A DNA stretch of 64,000 bases from positions 775,502 to 839,501 of the forward strand of contig JAMPIV010019869.1 in NCBI GenBank assembly GCA_024509875.1, read 5' to 3'. Shown here one piece after another: positions 36,321 through 47,202 of this stretch. The notes below the pieces were generated by a model. The model did no database searches, was not told where the DNA came from, and saw only the letters and a program-made list of their open reading frames with translations. Made by a program: the position numbers and the translations under genes. This DNA comes from Oreohelix idahoensis. Its lineage: Eukaryota; Mollusca; Gastropoda; Stylommatophora; Oreohelicidae. Position 1 is the stretch's first letter, and every line of letters starts with the position of its first letter.

Positions 36321-37126
36321 TAATAATAATAGTAATAATAATAATAATAGCCCCTTCAGTCATAACTGACTATGGGAATGCGACCCTGAGGTGACAGCCC
36401 TCAGCTGCTTATTTTCCTGGTGCTCCTTTCGACGTTTTCTCCTCACCTCTGCTTCTTGTGTGAGCCTCTCTTCGCCCAATCTGAGGTGGCGCCGTAAATA
36501 GCATCGCCACTTAGTGCGATCGGCAGTTTCATCCTCCCATGTTGCTGGATCCATGTCCAGTGCCCTCATATCTCTCTTGCACACATCTTTGAACCTCAGC
36601 TGTGGTCGCCCAACTGTTCTCTTGCCATCTGCTAATTGTCCGTAGAAAATATCTTTTGGGATGCGACCATCTTCCATGCGGCGAACATGGCCAAGCCAGC
36701 GAAGTCTGCGCTGTCTAAGAAGCGTATACATACTTTGAAGGCCAGCACGTGACAACACCTCGACATTTGTCACTTTATCTTTCCACGAGATGCCGAGGAT
36801 GCGGCGTAGACACCGCAAATGGAAGGTATTGAGCCTTCTTTCTTGCTTAGCATAGGTCGTCCAAGTCTCGCTGCCATATAGGAGTGTGCTGGTGACGCAG
36901 GCATTATATACCGCAGCTTTGGTCTTCATTGTGAGTTTAGAGTTTCCCCAAACACGCGATGTGAGGCGGGCAAAGGTAGCTGCAGCTTTGCCAATGCGGC
37001 TGTCGATTTCTGTATCCAGTGAGAGTTTGTCATTGATGGTAGAACCTAGGTATGTGAAGTGGTGCACCACTGCCAATTCATAGTTATCGATAGTGATAAC
37101 TGGTGCAGCACCCACATCCTGACTCA
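36321..37126 (-). mobile_element. 5'-truncated LINE with ATT tail
   Basis: On the minus strand the element ends in an ATT trinucleotide run (36317-36350 on the plus strand). It is bounded by GCTGACAGTAA on both sides (36310-36320 and 37127-37137), an 11-bp target duplication whose last AA may merge with the tail. The insertion is therefore 5'-truncated at 0.8 kb. Confidence 0.85.
36360..37115 (-). pseudogene. LINE reverse transcriptase C-terminal fragment
   Basis: An open 251-codon frame with FTYLGSTIND, IGKAAATFARL, LLYGSETW, LRRILGISW, RRLRWLGHVRRM and RPQLRFKDVCKRDM. These define the C-terminal part of an APE-type LINE RT common in marine invertebrates. The RT palm and endonuclease are missing through 5' truncation, not decay. 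The lack of stops suggests a fairly recent insertion. The ATG used is internal, since the frame is open to the truncation point. Confidence 0.88.
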
Positions 37127-37305
37127 GCTGACAGTAAGGTATGATTTAACCTGCAACAACATAATGTTCCCAGGCTAGTATTTTGCTAGAAGAAACTTTC
37201 TCTAGCACAGATGTGAGGCCAGTAAGTCATCAGATGTCATTTGTTAAGTCAGACTAGACAGATCAATTCAGTTACATAATACAGGCATATTTTATCATAT
37301 ATATG

Positions 37306-37405
<100 letters not shown>

Positions 37406-37559
37406 CATCATTCATTTGAATTAATTCATCCTATTCTTTCAGTGACATAGTAAAGGCATATGTTATCATAAGTATATACATATATATATACACACACATA
37501 TATATATACACATCATTCATTTAGTTAATTCATCCTATTCTGTCACATTTCCTTCATGT

Positions 37560-39042
37560 ATTTTTCCATCCAGTCATCAAGAAAGGCTTTGTGAGCCTCC
37601 TGGTAACTACTCTACATTCCAATTCATCCTGTGATTCATTTACAAAAATGTACAGCATCAATGGCTTCTTCCCTCCAAGAATTACACAATATGATTCTAC
37701 ACAAAATAATTTGAATCTGCAATAAACAAATATTATATACATAGTTACTAAACGAGTCAGCCTTACCCTCAATTCAGAATACACACAAGGCATCAAAAGC
37801 CTGTAAATTAATATGAAACAAATATAAAGGGCCTCGTGGTTTCCCTTCCTTGTGCATCAAAAGCCTGGCAGGCTGCACACATTTCAATATGGCACACGGT
37901 TCTGTGGCGAGCTCTGTCCTTTTCATATGTGTTTGAAAATTGTGGCCGTGAGTGCCTATTCACCCGCTTCTCTCCTTTTTATACCTGTATCCTGCGAGCG
38001 TGGGAGCACTGACGTCATAGGTTATCAGTTAGTCTCAGTTTCTGCAAAATGTGCTGAATTGAGCCAAGTGTGTGTTTTTGTTAAAACTTGCATTATATCC
38101 TGCTCCTTTATCTTTTATCCGATATTCTTCATCTTGGGCTTGTTACAACCGGACGGTTGAGAGCTGTCATTCTATATAATTTTCTTTCACTTCAGTCCAT
38201 TTTATCTTTCGCTATGGCAGACGAGAATGTGCAAAACTCTGTGCGATTCATGTGTTTCTGCATTTAACCTCAATTATCTTTGGTTGTACTGCACATAATA
38301 TAAAGATATAGGTGTCTAGACGAAGCTTAGGCTCTCTAATATCTAATCATGATGGTTTATTTATTAGTAATCCGTCCGAATTTTCATAACTCCAATGGAA
38401 AGACAAACACTTAGCACACTTGCAGTTTCCATCTTTGATACAGATTCTAACCTCTAGTCACGCAGTGACCGATTCACGCTGCGTTCATTGGCTGTAACCT
38501 TCACGTTTCACAGTATTCGATTACACTAAGATATCGGGCCCAGCGCGTCTCGCGACACCTGCTCAAGTTTCACGGTGCTCTGACATCAAATATTTCGTAT
38601 GGAAACAGTGGATTGTTATGACGCTGCTGCTGTAGCGTAGCTGCCCCGCGCAGTTTCCGGGTGTCACTGAAAAGACACATAAAGAATATAACTACTGCAC
38701 TCATAGACATGTCACACAAAGCGATTCGTGACGAGGTTGGGTATGGGGCTGCAACCTCATCACGAAAATCAAATAGCAACAGAAAGAACTGCAGCAAAGG
38801 TATGTAACTCTTTGGTACTGGCTTCCTGAAAGCGACTAGCTGCTACAAAGATATACCTCTACATCACAATTCCCAAATACACACGTATCGTTCAGGTCCA
38901 CAGATATGTACTTCTCCAACAGAGCTCTCAAAATGTTCGTCTGCTTCACTCCCCCAGGATATAGCTCCCCATCCCGCTTGACAAAATGTACTCTCTATCA
39001 TTACCTCGTACCTCTCCATTCACGCCCCAAGATATATATATA
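37560..39042. other. no recognisable feature
   Basis: I find no supported gene or transposon here. Short open frames are scattered and without recognisable motifs. Confidence 0.45.
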
Positions 39043-39044
39043 TA

Positions 39045-40001
39045 CTGCTCAAAAAAAGTTAAAGGCCACTTTCAATTTTTAGGTCATTTAAACTAAGCTG
39101 TTTTTTCTTAAAACCTGAACACTCAGTCAAAAAAGTTTTGCTGCATTTTGTTGCATGCTTAAACAATGTTTGTTAATCTGACAATAAATCAAATCTGCGT
39201 TACGTGTGTGTACCTCCAAGGTCAATCAAATGCACGTGGTGGAAAGGGAAATAATGCATGTTTGAAAATGCTTCCTATGGCAAAGCCTGTTGATAACATT
39301 GCTGAAATTTTCTTTTCACGTGCAAGTCGTGACTATAGTGAACACATTTCACGCACTTTTCGGAAGGAATGGGCAATGGGTATGTTTGTAACATTTACCA
39401 TTTTAGCCATGGCTCAACTAAGACGCTTGACCAATGTTGACATACGGAGAACGATGGCATGGCTGCAGGATGATGTATGGCTGCGAGACGTTGCTAGGAG
39501 ATTAGGAGTTGCCCACTCTGTCATATAAACTCTGCGTGATCGTTATAATACAACCGGCAGTGTCGCAGAACAAACAGAACAACGCAGGTCAGGACGTCCA
39601 AGGTCTACCACAAGACGGCAAGACACGCTGAGCCATGGCTAAAATGGTAAATGTTACAAACATACCCATTGCCCGTTCCTTCCGAAAAGTGGGTGAAATG
39701 TGTTCACTATAGTCACGACTTGCACGTGAAAAGCAAATTCCAGCAATGTTATCAACAGGCTTTGCCATAGGAAGCATTTTCAAACATGCATTATTTCCCT
39801 TTCCACCACGTGCATTTGATTGACCTTGGATGGTACACACACGTAACACAGATTTGATTTATTGTCAGATTAACAAACATTGTTTAAGCATGCAACAAAA
39901 TGCAGCAAAACATTTTTGACTGAGTGTTCAGGTTTTAAAAAAAAACAGCTTAGTTTAAATGACCTAAAAATTGAAAGTGGCCTTTAACTTTTTTTGAGCA
40001 G
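39045..40001 (+). mobile_element. Tc1/mariner-derived fold-back element
   Basis: Two arms (39045-39416 and 39629-40001), each about 372 bp, are inverted copies with very few differences. They enclose a 212-bp spacer. The tips read CTGCTCAAAAAAAGTTAAAG, a Tc1-type end, and are flanked by TA on both sides. The flanks are themselves TATATA, so the exact duplication is ambiguous. The left arm and spacer carry the start of a Tc1-type transposase helix-turn-helix. The DDE catalytic part is absent. The structure looks like a Tc1 element whose right side was replaced by an inverted copy of its left side. Confidence 0.88.
39409..39640 (+). pseudogene. Tc1-like transposase N-terminal fragment
   Basis: Codons from about 39412 read AQLRRLTNVDIRRTMAWLQD, then VARRLGVAHSVI and, after a stop, a RSGRPRSTTRR-like segment. 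This is the paired-like DNA-binding region and GRPR linker of Tc1 transposases. Only this N-terminal piece remains, in the single-copy spacer between the two arms. Confidence 0.7.
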
Positions 40002-40003
40002 TA

Positions 40004-40099
40004 TATATAGCGATTGTTTTTTTTTTTTTCACACCTTCAGCTAAGTGCATTGGCTTTATTCCTTCTCCAATAGGTACCTCTGATTTACTCCTTCAAGAG

Positions 40100-40132
<33 letters not shown>

Positions 40133-40859
40133 TCCAAGAGATATCTCTCCTTCATTACTCATGTAGATACCCATGCTTCACTCCTTCAGCGATTTACTTC
40201 TTCCCCACGCCTTCCAGGGTGTAACTCTGTAATCTCGTTCCTACCATCAATGAACGCTTCAAGCCTCAGAAGACAACTTTAGAAGTTTAATGACAAAAGC
40301 AATATTCAACACAAATATCGGAGTATGTTAAGGTTTAAAACCAATGAATGACCACTTTTTTAATGTGGAAGTCAGTTAGGACGCTGCAAGGACCTCACTC
40401 AAGCCTAAGGACATAGTTAAGATTGTGGAGGAGATTACCGCTCAGGCTGTTCCAGAAATAAGATCGGATCAGCCTTGCATGCAAATAAAATGGCTAGATC
40501 CGTGGAGATTCTGAAGATACAGAAAAGGATAATGTACTGAGGAAACGTTTAAAGCCAAAATTGCTCCGTATGATAGTAGATTTATTTGTACTTTTATCAT
40601 TTCCTCACTTCCTTCCCGGGGCGCATTATAGCTATAGCCACTCTCGTCTCCATGGATTTCACATTTTTAGGCCAGAGAGCAGATACCCATTACAGGAAAC
40701 CGTTTAGTGCCGTCAATCATAACTCATTTAATGCCAACAGGCAGTCCCTCAAGGGCGTGTGCACACACAACCACACACATGCACACATTCACAGAGACAG
40801 CAGATCCTAAAATGCTACAAAGTGGTCTATCATACCTGATTAACCGGAGACAGATAGTG

Positions 40860-40894
<35 letters not shown>

Positions 40895-41752
40895 GCGCGC
40901 ACACACGCACACACGCACACGCACACACACATATGTTGTCAACAACTTGTGAAGCTGACTTTAATCTCACACAATGAACCGAAACCTTCAGCTGTATAAA
41001 CCACTTCAGCACGTTATACGTCTCCCGACGATGTTTAGGATGGGGACATGATGATACTCCAGTCTCTGTTTTCAACCCACAGAACAACTAATCTTAAAAC
41101 ATTGATCCAGACGCAGCAGCTTCGTTCGATAATGATAATTATACAGCTTTGATACTAAGCGAAAACTCCATACACATTTTTACATAGATTTCTTCAGATA
41201 AAAGGCAACTCTGAAATATTCAAATGGCGGACAACCTTTAGAGTAAACAATTTTCTCGATCTTAACAGCTATAATTTCTAAATGCTTAGGAACATTTATC
41301 CGCTAAAAGTAGAAGACGAGTCGGGATCGATATAATGACATGTACATAAACGAAACATGAAACTCGACTTGCATGTACAAGGATAATAGCAGTAGTTGGG
41401 AGCATCGATTCTATCGGATACTTGATAATTGAAACTCGACATCGCTTGGTGGCATGGCTGTGTGGCTGGTTGTGGGGCTGCTTGTGTGTGGAGCGATTGA
41501 TGATGTTCTGGAGGCTGGTAGAGAACGATCAATAAAAACACGATAAGCAGTTCTTGGCCAATCTAGAAAATACATGACGAAATTCCCCAAGGCGAAAATC
41601 GGAAACAGTTAATCAATATTCTCTTACGGTAACCAGGAGTTTCCTATTTATCACACTGTGGCCACCTTTACCTATTCTCGTCGCATCTTACCTTGCCATG
41701 GCATTCTGTTGTCTCACCTTACAACTATACCATCTCCCTTTACTTTAAAATT
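40004..41752. other. gene-free stretch with simple repeats
   Basis: Contains a C homopolymer at about 40100-40131, and a CA run with an internal CG run at about 40861-40930. No coding region is supported; open frames across the CA run are artefacts. Confidence 0.6.
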
Positions 41753-41905
41753 AAACCACGCTTTTAACATCGCATCACACCCTTTCACAACCCTTGCCAT
41801 TATATCAATCCATTTAACACCATGTGCCATTACATCAAATCCGTCTACATCATTTACTCTTACTTGTCACCCTTTTATACCCTTTGCCAATACATCCTAT
41901 CTGTG
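41753..41905 (+). repeat. dispersed repeat, copy 1 of 2
   Basis: About 153 bp, with AACCACGCTTTTAACATCGC at its start and CCTTTTATACCCTTTGCCAA near its end. The same segment occurs at 54346-54499 with roughly 90 percent identity by eye. It is built of loose CATTACATC-type units. The family is unknown. Confidence 0.8.
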
Positions 41906-41939
41906 TACATCGTTACATTACATCATTCAGGTCTACAAT

Positions 41940-42295
41940 TCCCTTCTCTGTATCCTATAAATTCTCTTACAGTGCGGATTCAAGAACAATGACTGCCACG
42001 TATGCCTACCATCTGGTTTCCTCAAGGTATTTCCCATCCAATGCCAGTACCTTTTTGTCACCTCTTGTACCAATGGTATTTGTCCTATTATTTCCATCAG
42101 ACACGTGATCTTGTCATATCATTGCAATCCTTGTATTCGGTGCTAGCACCCACTTATGAAAGTCTACAGCCTCGAGGTTGTTCTTCTTGTGGCTATCCGT
42201 GTTTCACTGCTATAAAATAGAGCTTAACAACTCGGTTGAAGATTCTTATTTCTGTGTTGAAGTTTAGCTTTGATTTCCGTACATTTGTTACTACA
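41940..42295 (-). pseudogene. RTE-like LINE remnant
   Basis: Read on the minus strand, codons around 42290-42150 give NTEIRIFNRVVK and a degraded LLYGSETW equivalent. The following sequence aligns with the LINE pieces at 31590-31750 and 55590-55740 (ATTGGTACAAGAGG, GGAAACC, GGCAGTCATTGTTC blocks). Stops and indels are frequent. It is an old copy of the same family as the 31.2-kb element. Confidence 0.65.
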
Positions 42296-43439
42296 GTGGG
42301 CCGCCTCTGGCCTTTAGTATTTCTACTCCCTTACATACGATTTATTAACCTGCCTTACCTATCATTACATTTCCTTACCTTTTGGAAATTCAAATGAATT
42401 GCTTAAAGTCACACGCGGCTGTGTCATAGCTGGTCAAAACATGGTAGATTAAAATGTATTACTATGCTTAACATAAAGGATTATCTAGTTACTTGGCCAC
42501 GTGAATGATCAATCTGTTTGAAAAAAAACGCCGTTTTTGTTACGGCACCTCACCATACACCATTCGACGCTTGTCCCTTTCATTTCTCACTAAATTATTT
42601 CTCTTAATTATGTCATGAAATATTCTAATCCACATATATAAATTATTAGGTAAATATGAAGCCTAACAAATAAAATTAATAAAGAGAAGAGCAATGGAAA
42701 AATAACAGTGCTGTCACAAAGAATGTACTCGAAATCCCCCTTGTTTTCTGCTTCGTCTGCAAATTGTAACGCTTTCACGTTGATAGTAAAGCTTACTGTA
42801 TTATTACCCGCCTTCTTCAATGAAACGTGTGCTGTATTTCTTGGAAAAGCATTGAGACGTACTGCGTAATGACCTAAATTAACCCTAACATTAATTATAC
42901 TGCGTTACCAAAACGAACGAACAGATGGACTAAAGGGATAAAAAGAGAAGGGAGAGGCAGAAAGCCGAACACTAAACCCGCTTCGCGCGATACACAATTA
43001 CTACCATCACGCGTGTAAGTCTACATGCACTAATTTTTTTTCAGACGGACAGTGATAAAATACACTACCCTTTCCCAGAGTTAGGTTTATAAATCATAAC
43101 AGACTCTTATTAGAAAAGACAACATTATATGGGTTTACGTTTGAACACATAACAGTACCCAGACAGCACATCTTCTAAACAGGGGATAGAAGAAATTGCA
43201 TATTTTGAACGCAGCCACGTAGCTCCTTTAAATTAGTATTTTTGGGTTCCTTAGGGTTTGCTGACAAATAATATGTAAAACGTTACGCAAATAGTCCAGG
43301 AATTAATAAATTATACCCAAAATAAAATATTGGGGGTGCCTGACAGCATAAAATCATTTCTGCTCATAAAATTTTTTTTTATAACGTGTTTGAAAAAACC
43401 TTACGTTACATAAATAGTCTACCATGTAAACTCCAAATT

Positions 43440-43491
43440 GATTGGAGCGCAACAAATGAAAGCCTAACCACGATTGGTCGGGCTATAAATA
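43440..43491 (+). promoter_or_regulatory. candidate E2 LTR core promoter
   Basis: Two inverted CCAAT boxes (ATTGG at 43440 and 43473) precede TATAAATA at 43484. The same arrangement is kept in the 3' LTR (about 50041) and, on the minus strand, in E4 (about 63000). Transcription would start near 43515. Inferred from motifs only. Confidence 0.45.
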
Positions 43492-44117
43492 CTATCTTGG
43501 TTGTTGGGGGAGACGGGAAAAGATAACATTTTTTTCAAACACTTGTCGAAACGTGGCTCATTGGCCAGTCTCGCTGATATACACACTTGGGAGCGTTAGT
43601 TCGAGACCACTAATTCAAATAAGCTTGATAAAGCGACAGTACGTTGAAGCTAGCTCACATTTTTGCTAAAATAAAAGCCTGGAACATAGGCAGAACGGAA
43701 TTTGTGCCAGTTTGTGCCAGAATTCATTGCTAATCAACGTATCTGTGTTTATTTCCATGAAATTGTGGTAAGCTTGAACCATTCAGTATCTTTTAATGAA
43801 AAATTGAATGTGAATTGTTGATTTATGCCTGTATATATATGTGTAGTTCAGTGGCAAACGTGAGGTAAAGCCTATAATGCTCCAGCCTGAACAGAGGGTG
43901 TCGGAGAGAAGTAAAACGGCATGGAATGGCCAAATAGTACACTGACACCTGGATGATGGACTAGAAAGAAATAATGCTGGAAGTGCAGAGGCGTAGTAAC
44001 CATTAAGAAGGGTAATACTGGAATAAAGTATTTCAAATGAAACTGACTGTTGGCCTAACGCTCTGAACGCAATGTTTGTGCTGTATTGTGATCAGTGTAA
44101 AAGAGAATATAAATTAG

Positions 44118-44357
44118 TTATGAAGTAGAAGGTACATCCTTCTTGATTTCAGGGACAGTGGTCTTGATGGTAGTGAGCAGCACCTGGTCAGAGATTTGCT
44201 GAATCCAGAGTCGGACAGCATACTCCTTGGTCTTTTTAGCTATCAGTGAGGTGTCTCCTGAGCCCAGAGGAGAATTCGAGCAGAGGAGTCCTTTCCTGCC
44301 GCCATCACTAAAGATAAGCAGAGTTGGCCAGCTGAGCTCAACATTATGTCCCCTCAT
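44118..44357 (-). other. antisense exon-like open block in the E2 LTR
   Basis: On the minus strand 79 codons run from ATG to TAA. The ATG directly follows TTATTTCTAG, which looks like a splice acceptor. The block is richer in G and C at third positions than the AT-rich LTR around it and reads like protein (SWPTLLIFSDGG, AKKTKEYAVRLWIQQ). It recurs in the 3' LTR (50676-50915) and, damaged, in E4 (62517-62690). I do not recognise the protein. It could be a captured terminal host exon or chance. Confidence 0.4.
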
Positions 44358-45026
44358 CTAGAAATAACTTTATAAAAATACCATTCAGAGGGGAATTTAC
44401 TTGTCTTAAAATCAGGAACTGTGAACATCTCCAATACTGATCCCTAAAGACAAACTATTGAAGTCATGATGACAAATACCAACAGAGCTTGAACAAAACA
44501 AAACCAGTATTACCTCATTTTACTACTACACAACTGACACACATAGAACATTTGTAATAATATATGTCACTACAATATTCATATTAAATACATTCTGTAC
44601 ATAACTTGTAATTTAAATTGATTGTGATTCCTGATTCCCTTGTAGTTGAATCAGGACACATATTCATTCATGCCAGTAATGAATACATATTGTTATTTGA
44701 AAGTTATCAGTGCCTCCTTTAAGATATTCTCATAGAGTGTTATATGTATGTGAGTGTCACAGTGTTGTCAAGAGTAGTGGATTACATTAAATTGTTTATC
44801 TGTCTGTTGTTGTGACTTACACTTCTTCATACACATACCCTAGACACATAACGTAGCATCACACTATTCCAGAATAATTCTGACTGAGATAAAGAGATAT
44901 GTGGTAGCAAGTAAGGTTATCTATAATACACTACTTTTAATAGATATAGATACCTTCACAGCTGATCTCAGTCAGTACACTAAGTCCCCTATAAATATTT
45001 ATAACATCCCACTTCACCACATATAT

Positions 45027-45044
45027 TGGGGGCTCGTCCGGGAT
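45027..45044 (+). other. E2 primer binding site for tRNA-Pro
   Basis: TGGGGGCTCGTCCGGGAT begins five bases after the LTR end. It is an exact complement of the 18-base 3' end of tRNA-Pro as known from murine-leukaemia-type retroviruses. Confidence 0.93.
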
Positions 45045-45211
45045 TTTGAATCTTTAACTATTAAAAATATTGGGGGTAATTCACTTCAGGGAATATAAGA
45101 ATTAAAAGGTATCCTTGGGTGGAATTAAATAAGGTTGAGCTCACGGTGCCTGTTTTGTCCATTAGAGATTGAATTGTTGGTTAGACATTGTATTAAGTTA
45201 CCTGATAGACA

Positions 45212-47200
45212 ATGGCGGACCTGGCCAAATTTCGATCTGCTGCGGTTCAGACTGCAAAAGAGTTAGGATTAGATGGGCAAGTTATGGTTGCCTATGTCAC
45301 AACGGAATGTGACAAATTTATTGAACGCGAAGAAAGAAGATTAGAAAAAGAAGCCGAAAGAAAGTTAGAGGCCGAGACTAAGAGGTTGCAGATTGAGGCT
45401 GAGGCTAAGAAATTGGAGGCAGAAAGAGAAGACAAAAGATTAGCTGCAGAAAGAGAAGCCGAGGAAAGAAGACAAGCTGCAGAAAGGGAAGCAGAAAAGG
45501 AGGAGAAGAGATTACAAAGGGAACATGAGTTACGACTAAGGGAGTTTGAGTTTCAAGGCCATGCTCCTGAAAATGGTGCCAGCCCCTTTGCCTCTGATGC
45601 TACGGTTACTCAAGGAGCCTCAATCTCAGCTATGAACTTTCATTTAGATCATTTTGTTGAGAAAGACGATGATATTGAGAGCTATATAAATAGGTACGAA
45701 CTATTAGCTACCACGTATGGGTTAGAGAGAGAAAGGTGGAGCTTAAAGTTATCTCAGGGACTTCGTGGGGCAGCTTATGAAGTTTTTGCAAAAATGAGCA
45801 GAGGTGATCAGGAAAATTATGACATGCTAAAGCAGGCTCTTTTGTTAAGGTATGAAAAGAATGCAGAGTTTTACAGGAAAAAATTTAGGAATGCTAAACT
45901 ACTGTCAGGTGAAACCTATCACCAGTTCTCTGCACGAATAGAGACATACTTGGAGAAATGGACTTCTCTGGGGAAAACCCAAGATCTTAAGGAAATGGTC
46001 CTTATAGAGCAACTAAGAGAGTCCATGGCTCCAGACCTGAGAAAGTTTCTCATGGAACAAGGTGCAGAGAGGCTGGGTGAGTTGCTAAATGTTGCTGAAA
46101 GGTATCAAGCAGCTCAAGCAGAGGTAACAGGTAATAAAAAGAAACAGGTGGATAACTTCAGGGCACCACAGAACTTTAATAAATTTGATCCTAAGGATCA
46201 AAATAAAGGTAAGCACCAATTTGATAGGCCACGGTATGACAATAAAAATAAATTCCCACAATTCGATGAAAGGAAATATGATGAAAGAAAATCTTTCAAC
46301 CAAGGAAAAAGGTGGTGTAAGAATTGTCAGATGGACAATCATGACACTGACCATTGTAGAAGGAAACCTGTGTATATGGCAACCCTTCAGGTCAGGTCGA
46401 CCTCAAGACAGGAGGAGGATATTATGTTGGATACCACTCCAGAAGAGATGAGGAAGGCACAGGCTGGGGATAAAACACTCAAGCCTTGTTTCAGAAAATT
46501 GTCAACTTGTCATACAACTCCAGGCAAGGGAGATTTTTACATGAAAAACAAGTTGATGTATAGGAAGGCCGGAACTAGATCCCATGGTCACGGACAGCTG
46601 GTTCTTCCAAAGAAATATAGGACAGAATTAATAAGGAGCCTACATGTGAAACCAGATGGGGACCATGAGAAGATAGGTACCATCATTCAAAAGGTGGCTC
46701 ACAATTATTATTGGCCCAAAGCAAGATGGGACATTGAAAATTTTGTAGAAAGGTGTAGCATAGCACATGAGGGAACCCCCACAAGTGGGAACATGGATCA
46801 GGACCTGGACACGCCCCGGAGCAAAATCAGGCCTGGTAATAAAAAGAAAAATAGATTTGATAAAGTGGACCAAATGGAATGGGAAGCCCCTTTTAACGGA
46901 CAAGCTTCACTTAACTGTTTTACAATGGCCACTATGCGGAGAGTGCAAAAGGATGTCTTACCCCAGGATAAGCCGAAAATCCCTCAATCGGACTTAAACA
47001 AACTGGAGGAAGAGGATGTAGGGAGGAAATCTCTCATCAAGAATTTTAAGAGGGGAGACAGCCCCAAGAAAAAAATTGGTAGCGGTCGTTTTGTGAATGA
47101 TAATTCTGGGAGGAAAAATCATCACTATAAAGCTTCAAGTGGAAGAGACCATACCGGTGCATGGACAAATAGGTCCACACAATTAAAGGTCCATATGTAG
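45212..47200 (+). CDS. gag: E2 Gag fused to integrase remnant and an unknown segment
   Basis: One frame of 662 codons. Residues 1-385 are Gag: coiled coil (36-118), capsid-like part with a SCAN-like half (215-300), and a CCHC knuckle at C369, C372, H377 and C382. At about residue 386 the sequence jumps to the segment that follows protease in E1 (MATLQVRS), so the whole retropepsin is deleted and the frames are fused. An integrase zinc domain follows (HNYYWPKARWDIENFVERC) but the second Cys of its pair is missing. Residues about 516-655 are a Lys-rich segment with no resemblance to the integrase core. The stop at 47200 lies where integrase homology resumes in the -1 frame. Gag itself looks functional. 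Other parts probably are not. Confidence 0.88.
   Translation: MADLAKFRSAAVQTAKELGLDGQVMVAYVTTECDKFIEREERRLEKEAERKLEAETKRLQIEAEAKKLEAEREDKRLAAEREAEERRQAAEREAEKEEKRLQREHELRLREFEFQGHAPENGASPFASDATVTQGASISAMNFHLDHFVEKDDDIESYINRYELLATTYGLERERWSLKLSQGLRGAAYEVFAKMSRGDQENYDMLKQALLLRYEKNAEFYRKKFRNAKLLSGETYHQFSARIETYLEKWTSLGKTQDLKEMVLIEQLRESMAPDLRKFLMEQGAERLGELLNVAERYQAAQAEVTGNKKKQVDNFRAPQNFNKFDPKDQNKGKHQFDRPRYDNKNKFPQFDERKYDERKSFNQGKRWCKNCQMDNHDTDHCRRKPVYMATLQVRSTSRQEEDIMLDTTPEEMRKAQAGDKTLKPCFRKLSTCHTTPGKGDFYMKNKLMYRKAGTRSHGHGQLVLPKKYRTELIRSLHVKPDGDHEKIGTIIQKVAHNYYWPKARWDIENFVERCSIAHEGTPTSGNMDQDLDTPRSKIRPGNKKKNRFDKVDQMEWEAPFNGQASLNCFTMATMRRVQKDVLPQDKPKIPQSDLNKLEEEDVGRKSLIKNFKRGDSPKKKIGSGRFVNDNSGRKNHHYKASSGRDHTGAWTNRSTQLKVHM
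46757..47180 (+). other. segment of unknown origin replacing the integrase core
   Basis: About 424 bp stand where E1 has the DDE core (roughly residues 212-388 of its pol frame). The segment is open in the Gag frame for about 140 codons and is rich in Lys, Arg, Asp and Asn. I see no integrase motif in any frame. Homology to E1 resumes at ATTAAAGGTCCAT (about 47182). It may be transduced sequence or a product of template switching. Confidence 0.6.
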
Positions 47201-47202
47201 CT

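Larger units (their letters stand above)
42611..45021 (+). repeat. E2 5' LTR
   Basis: TGTCATGAAATATT to CTTCACCACA. It carries an antisense exon-like block (44118-44357), a promoter-like cluster near 43480, and the terminal motifs GTGGTAGCAAG (44901) and CCTTCACAGCTGATCTCA (44953-44970) shared with E1. Apart from this end the LTR is not visibly similar to that of E1. Confidence 0.95.

Noticed and set aside
42611..42820. Antisense frame of about 70 codons at the start of the E2 LTR with membrane-like residues
   Set aside because: It recurs in each LTR copy because the LTR is repeated. Unlike the block at 44118-44357 it has AT-rich codons and no splice-like start.
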